DNA of 64,000 nt, taken from assembly GCA_964646605.1 (NCBI GenBank), contig CAZYEX010000137.1, positions 1-64,000 on the forward strand, written 5' to 3'. The position numbers and the translations under genes were made by a program. The notes beneath the pieces were generated by a model, which did no database searches, was not told the origin of the DNA, and saw nothing but the letters and a program-made list of their open reading frames with translations. Below, one piece after another: positions 60,556 through 64,000 of the stretch; the first letter of the stretch is position 1, and every line of letters starts with the position of its first letter. The DNA is from SBAX01 sp964646605. Its GTDB lineage: Bacteria > Planctomycetota > Phycisphaerae > UBA1845.

Positions 60556-61047
60556 CTACGGGTTCAACAAGTCCGCGATGGCCCCCGCGTCGACCGTCCC
60601 GTCGACTTGCGAACCGTCATCCGTCGACGGCACGTTAAAGTCGATCGGCACGCGCGGCGGCAGACCGGCCCGGAGACGAAGAGCGTTCTCAAATAAAAGG
60701 ATCGCCCGGTTGAGTTGATCGAAAACGATCTCAATGGCGTCGACCAGGAAAGTCGCTTTGGGATCGGGACCGGCGAGGGGCTCGTCAATCTCGATGATCG
60801 AGCGCCCGAAATCCGCCGCCGCGAGCGTTCGGGCCACCCCCGCGCTCACCATGTTTCCAGGCGACCGCCCGGCTAGGGCCCCCGCCCCCACGTTACGAAG
60901 CGGGTTCTGCTCAGTGTTCAGGACTGGTGGAAACGCCGGTGCGACCTGACCGACCGCCAGAGATCCGAACGCCAGAACAACGACCGTGCCCAACACCAAG
61001 CTTCGCTCGCAAGTCAAGCCGTGCATCATCAGTAATCTCCCGAGCAT
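60556..61047 (-). CDS. Exported protein of unknown function
   Basis: A 163-residue exported protein. The start at 61047 has GGAGG 5 nt upstream and opens a signal peptide (RSLVLGTVVVLAFGSLAVGQ). The mature part has an amphipathic, mostly helical region (DAIEIVFDQLNRAILLFENA) and ends DGTVDAGAIADLLNP. No family recognised. Alternative starts at the two ATGs 15 and 18 nt inside give a similar signal peptide. It is separate from its neighbours; the gap 61048-61243 has no gene. Confidence 0.62.
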   Translation of the reverse strand: MLGRLLMMHGLTCERSLVLGTVVVLAFGSLAVGQVAPAFPPVLNTEQNPLRNVGAGALAGRSPGNMVSAGVARTLAAADFGRSIIEIDEPLAGPDPKATFLVDAIEIVFDQLNRAILLFENALRLRAGLPPRVPIDFNVPSTDDGSQVDGTVDAGAIADLLNP

Positions 61048-61243
61048 CCCTTCCTCCCTCTCGCCCCCTGCCCGACCTATTCTTATTCTTCGGCCAACCC
61101 GCCCCCGTGTCAATGTAAAAAACGGCGGAGGTCGCCCCTTCGACACCCTCCGTCCGAGCCCCATCCCGAGGCGTGCCCACGGGGCGGCGGACGACGCTCC
61201 CGCAGGCCGTTGCCCCTCGTAGCCGACGCCTGGACGACCGGGA

Positions 61244-61600
61244 TCAGACGAACGGGTCATGAACGATCGCCTGGCCGCAGTAGATGCACTTGGGCAGGCG
61301 ACGCGAGATGGTCCGGCGACATTTGGGGCAACTCACGGCCCCCTTGGTCACCTTCCCGTCCAGTCTTCCGTCGGACAAGTCCAGATCATTCATTCGCTGG
61401 GCCAGTTCCTCCTCACTGATGTTCAGCTTTTCGCGGACCAAGGTCCACAATGCTTCGACAGCGAGGACGGTTCGGTCCAGGCGGATGCCCACTTCGTCGG
61501 CGGCACGCTCCGATCGCCGCGAAGCGCCTTCCGCGGCCGCCGCCCCAACCGCCTCGCCCATGGTGAATGACGTGCCTCCCAAAAAACCGTACAAACTCAT
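61244..61600 (-). CDS. Small zinc-ribbon protein of unknown function
   Basis: A 118-residue protein. The C-terminus has a zinc ribbon (SCPKCRRTISRRLPKCIYCG) with two CxxC pairs. The N-terminal ~75 residues are helical and charged (VEALWTLVREKLNISEEELA). The start at 61600 is chosen because upstream sequence has no similarity and this ATG fits the helical N-terminus. Zinc ribbons of this kind often pair with nucleic acids or act as small adaptors; no role can be assigned. It lies 23 nt downstream of the SDR gene, perhaps in one transcript. Confidence 0.65.
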   Translation of the reverse strand: MSLYGFLGGTSFTMGEAVGAAAAEGASRRSERAADEVGIRLDRTVLAVEALWTLVREKLNISEEELAQRMNDLDLSDGRLDGKVTKGAVSCPKCRRTISRRLPKCIYCGQAIVHDPFV

Positions 61601-61622
61601 GGCGCTACTCGACCTTCCTTTC

Positions 61623-62330
61623 TCAGTCACCCGCCCGGCGTACGAAGACGGTTTGGCCCGTCGCGTATTGACACGCCGGCTGGGCAAGCGTGAAGACCAT
61701 GTCGGCGACGTCCGACGGCTGCAAGGTCTGGGTGTCCGAAAAGGTCGGGAATGCGTCGCGGAGCATTCGCGTTTCGACGGCCCCTGGAGCCACGCTGAAT
61801 ACACGGATGCGACACTCCCGACCTTCCTCCGCCAGCCCCTTCGTCCACGCGTTGACCCAAGCCTTGGCCGCCCCGTAGGCCGCGAAACCGGGGAAGGGAT
61901 CCACGGACGCGATGGACGAGATGTTGACGATCACCCCGCCGCCCTTGCCCTTCATCACCGGCCAAACACGACGACAGGTGCGATATACCGCCTCGACGTT
62001 GATCGACAGAATCTCGGAAAAACGCGCCGCGTCCAACTCCTCGATCGGGCACATCGGCGCCACACCCGCGCAGTTCACCAAGACGTCGATCCGTCCGAAG
62101 CATTTGGCGGTTTCATCCACCAGGGCGTCGATGTCCGCGGCGCGCGAGAGGTCGGTCGGACGCACGTCGCAGCGCCCGCCCGATTGCACGATCAACCGCT
62201 GGGTTTCTTCGAGTTCGCCGGAGGAGCGAGAGGCCGCGACAACTTGGCAACCCTCCGCGGCAAAGCGCTGGCAGATCGCCCGCCCGATTCCTCGTCCCCC
62301 GCCCGTCACCACGACCACACGCTCTGCCAT
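61623..62330 (-). CDS. SDR-family oxidoreductase
   Basis: A 235-residue classical short-chain dehydrogenase. The cofactor motif is TGGGRGIG at 9-16, followed by the NNAG-equivalent LVNCAGVAPM, catalytic Ser in IVNISSIASV, and Tyr-x3-Lys in YGAAKAWV. The APGAVETRM loop is typical of SDRs. Whether NADH or NADPH is used is unclear, and the substrate is unknown. The ATG at 62330 follows an alternative in-frame GTG two codons upstream. Confidence 0.92.
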   Translation of the reverse strand: MAERVVVVTGGGRGIGRAICQRFAAEGCQVVAASRSSGELEETQRLIVQSGGRCDVRPTDLSRAADIDALVDETAKCFGRIDVLVNCAGVAPMCPIEELDAARFSEILSINVEAVYRTCRRVWPVMKGKGGGVIVNISSIASVDPFPGFAAYGAAKAWVNAWTKGLAEEGRECRIRVFSVAPGAVETRMLRDAFPTFSDTQTLQPSDVADMVFTLAQPACQYATGQTVFVRRAGD

Positions 62331-62447
62331 GCCCACCCCACTTTTCCCGGCGTTTCTCGGCTTGACTATGATAATTGCCGTAAGGCTGCGGTGTCCATTC
62401 CAAATTCGCGTCTCGTTTGGAATGCCGCCTCTGAACGGCGGACCCTC

Positions 62448-63038
62448 TCAGGCGGCGACGATTTTGCGCAGCTCGTCGAGTCGGCGAATGACGAAATCGG
62501 CCTGGGGGGCGTAGCTGGGCGGCGTTTGTTCGCCGATCATCAGCACGGTGCGCGTGCCGGCGCTTTTGCCGGAAAGAATGTCGAAAAGATAGTCGCCGAC
62601 CATCCAACTGCGCGCCGGGTCGGCGTGCAATTCCTCGCAGATGGAGAGCACCGGCGCGGCCGAAGGTTTGATCGCGCCATCCTCGCGCGTACGGACGGCG
62701 TCCACGACGATGGCGAATCGACCAAGTATGAAGTCGACGACGGTGCGGGTGTTGCGGGTAAGAATGGCGATGGGATACCCCCCCGATCGCAAGTCATGCA
62801 GGACTTCGACGGCATCCTCGTACAGCGTCGCCTCCCGCGCCGCTTGCCATTCGTGCCGCGCGAGGACCTCGACGGCCCGGCCGCGATCGATGTCGTCCAT
62901 GACCTCCAGCGCCTCCAAAATCGGCCCCTGGGCGATTCCGATTTCGCGGCGGATGGCGTCGAAATCCAGATAGGGGCGAGTGAGCGTGCCGTCGAGATCG
63001 AGGATCACCGCGGACCGATAGGGCGGTTGAGAATCCAT
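62448..63038 (-). CDS. HAD-superfamily hydrolase (phosphatase)
   Basis: A 196-residue HAD-IA-like phosphatase. Motif I DLDGTLTRPYLDFDA (Asp nucleophile and acid/base Asp), motif II near IAILTRNT (Thr), motif III Lys in DGAIKPSAAPVL, and motif IV GDYLFDILSGKSAG (two Asp) are all present. The cap is of the C1 type, between motifs I and II. The metabolite substrate is not known. It abuts the halogenase-like gene (6-nt gap) on the same strand, so both may be one transcript. Confidence 0.9.
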   Translation of the reverse strand: MDSQPPYRSAVILDLDGTLTRPYLDFDAIRREIGIAQGPILEALEVMDDIDRGRAVEVLARHEWQAAREATLYEDAVEVLHDLRSGGYPIAILTRNTRTVVDFILGRFAIVVDAVRTREDGAIKPSAAPVLSICEELHADPARSWMVGDYLFDILSGKSAGTRTVLMIGEQTPPSYAPQADFVIRRLDELRKIVAA

Positions 63039-63044
63039 GGCTGG

Positions 63045-64000
63045 TTACCGAAAGCGATACATGTTGGCCTGAGCGGGATCGGCCAGCCCCACGAGGTTGT
63101 AGGGTGCGATGAGCTCACGTACCTGCGAATGGAACTCTCGCACATCTGGGGTCGGCGACCGGCGCTCGGATGACAAAGCGCGGACACTCTCATACGCCCT
63201 CTCGACCGCGGCGCGAAACCCACCGTCATGGGCCATGAGGAAGCCGTCGTGGTCGCCGTGCCAACCTCCTCGCCGGCGGTGTTCGCTGCACGTCGCCCCC
63301 GCGAAATAAAGCATCGAAAACGCGACCATGGGCTCGAAATCACGGAATCCGCAATAGCAACCGTGAATGATGGCGTCGAGCAGGTTGATCTCTCCCTTCA
63401 GCGAACGGTCGTACTCCTCCAGTCGTCGGGTGCGATCGGCGTCATCGCGCGATTCCGCGAGGATGCGGACCACACGCTCGATGCCCAGGAGCGTATGGGC
63501 GTTGCCCGCGCTATGCAGGGCGTCGAGGAAGTACGCGGTGTGCGGCAGCATCGCCCAGTTGCGCCCCGCGGCACGTTCCGCCCGTCGTTGCAACCGAGCC
63601 GTCCGTTGAAGCGGCTGCACGGGCCGCGCTTCGGCGAACTGCTCGGCGATCGACGGGAAGCGGCGAAGAAGCGTCGCCCACTCATCTTCCGGCGACATCT
63701 CCGCATCGTCCTCAGAAAACCCATCCGGATTGCCGTCGAGCATGAATCCGGCGCTGGTAATTCCGTTGTCGAAGCGCAGCACCCACATCCAGCCCCCGTC
63801 GAAGACGTGGTGCAACGCGGCCGCATCGCACGGGAAGGGGTGATCGCCCGTCGCGCCGCCCAGCCGTTCATGGATATCGTGCCAGCGTCGAACGCCCCGG
63901 AAGTGAGAGAAAACCGCCCGCGAGTGCGTCCGCAGGTCGGTCGGCCTTACGGGGATATCCAAGTACGACGCCAATGCGCTCGCGGGGCCCGAGGCATCGA
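63045..64000 (-). CDS. FAD-dependent halogenase-like oxidoreductase (3' part, cut by window end)
   Basis: The frame is open to the right edge and its N-terminus lies beyond it; the visible 318 residues are the C-terminal two thirds of a flavin-dependent halogenase-like/tryptophan-halogenase-related monooxygenase. The first visible residues read DASGPASALASYLDIPVRPT, as in the FAD-binding D-x-SG motif of that family; the substrate-domain block LLGIERVVRILAESRDDADR and the terminal GWHGDHDGFLMAHD are also family-like. The FAD GxGxxG motif and the WxWxIP halogenase motif would be outside the window or not visible, so a halogenating activity is not shown. It precedes the HAD gene by 6 nt. Confidence 0.75.
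   Translation of the reverse strand, partial: DASGPASALASYLDIPVRPTDLRTHSRAVFSHFRGVRRWHDIHERLGGATGDHPFPCDAAALHHVFDGGWMWVLRFDNGITSAGFMLDGNPDGFSEDDAEMSPEDEWATLLRRFPSIAEQFAEARPVQPLQRTARLQRRAERAAGRNWAMLPHTAYFLDALHSAGNAHTLLGIERVVRILAESRDDADRTRRLEEYDRSLKGEINLLDAIIHGCYCGFRDFEPMVAFSMLYFAGATCSEHRRRGGWHGDHDGFLMAHDGGFRAAVERAYESVRALSSERRSPTPDVREFHSQVRELIAPYNLVGLADPAQANMYRFR

Overview
The window is high-GC DNA from a bacterium that I place in the Planctomycetota, although this is an inference. It rests on the gene mix: a BlaI/M56 peptidase pair, a CRTAC1/ASPIC-UnbV lipoprotein, large TPR and ExbBD operons, DUF1080-like and choice-of-anchor secreted proteins, dockerin-like C-termini, and a FliA/WhiG-type sigma factor. 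The left edge is the 5' part of a 16S rRNA gene read leftwards, with its own promoter and a boxA antitermination signal. The sequence alone does not give me the class.

Layout: 1-1.2 kb, rrn. 1.7-16.9 kb, envelope and secreted functions: a GT-C glycosyltransferase, a choice-of-anchor B/PKD protein, two octaheme-class lipoprotein cytochromes, VanZ, a zinc-type oxidoreductase, selD, and a reprolysin-like protease. The anchor protein and the protease share a dockerin-like C-terminal module. selD has an in-frame TGA at its catalytic position and is a selenoprotein. 16.95-20.06 kb, an AvaI/BsoBI-type restriction-modification pair flanked by 169-bp direct repeats that duplicate the 3' end of a DUF971 gene. 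20.4-36.2 kb, mixed housekeeping and envelope genes: argS, rsfS, a WecA-type transferase, dtd, a HerA-like ATPase, a second GT-C enzyme with TPRs, an autoregulated XRE module, and a CRTAC1-like lipoprotein. 36.3-39.8 kb, a BlaI-type repressor with tandem operators and a BlaR1-like M56 peptidase carrying an unusual coiled-coil tail. 39.9-48.75 kb, a four-gene operon (TPR protein, ExbB, ExbD, 1421-aa protein). 48.8-57.9 kb, a Kazal lipoprotein, M20 amidohydrolase, cysteine desulfurase, nnrD, larB and a sigma factor. 58.1-60.3 kb, a mobile-element graveyard: an IS1182-like transposase remnant, two fold-back elements and a degenerate group II intron. 60.5-64 kb, small hypothetical proteins, an SDR, a HAD phosphatase, and a halogenase-like flavoprotein running off the right edge.

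The most interesting system is the 39.9-48.75 kb operon. The last gene has a PD40 (TolB-like) propeller, then a transmembrane helix with the Ser-x3-His pattern of TonB/TolA, then a ~450-residue Ala/Pro-rich linker and a squalene-cyclase-like toroid. With the adjacent ExbB/ExbD motor and a CpoB-like TPR protein, it looks like a Tol/Ton-type energy-transduction machine in which TolA-like and TolB-like parts are fused in one giant protein. Other notable items are the Sec-containing SelD, the restriction-modification island with its long target duplication, and the group II intron remnant abutting a fold-back hairpin.
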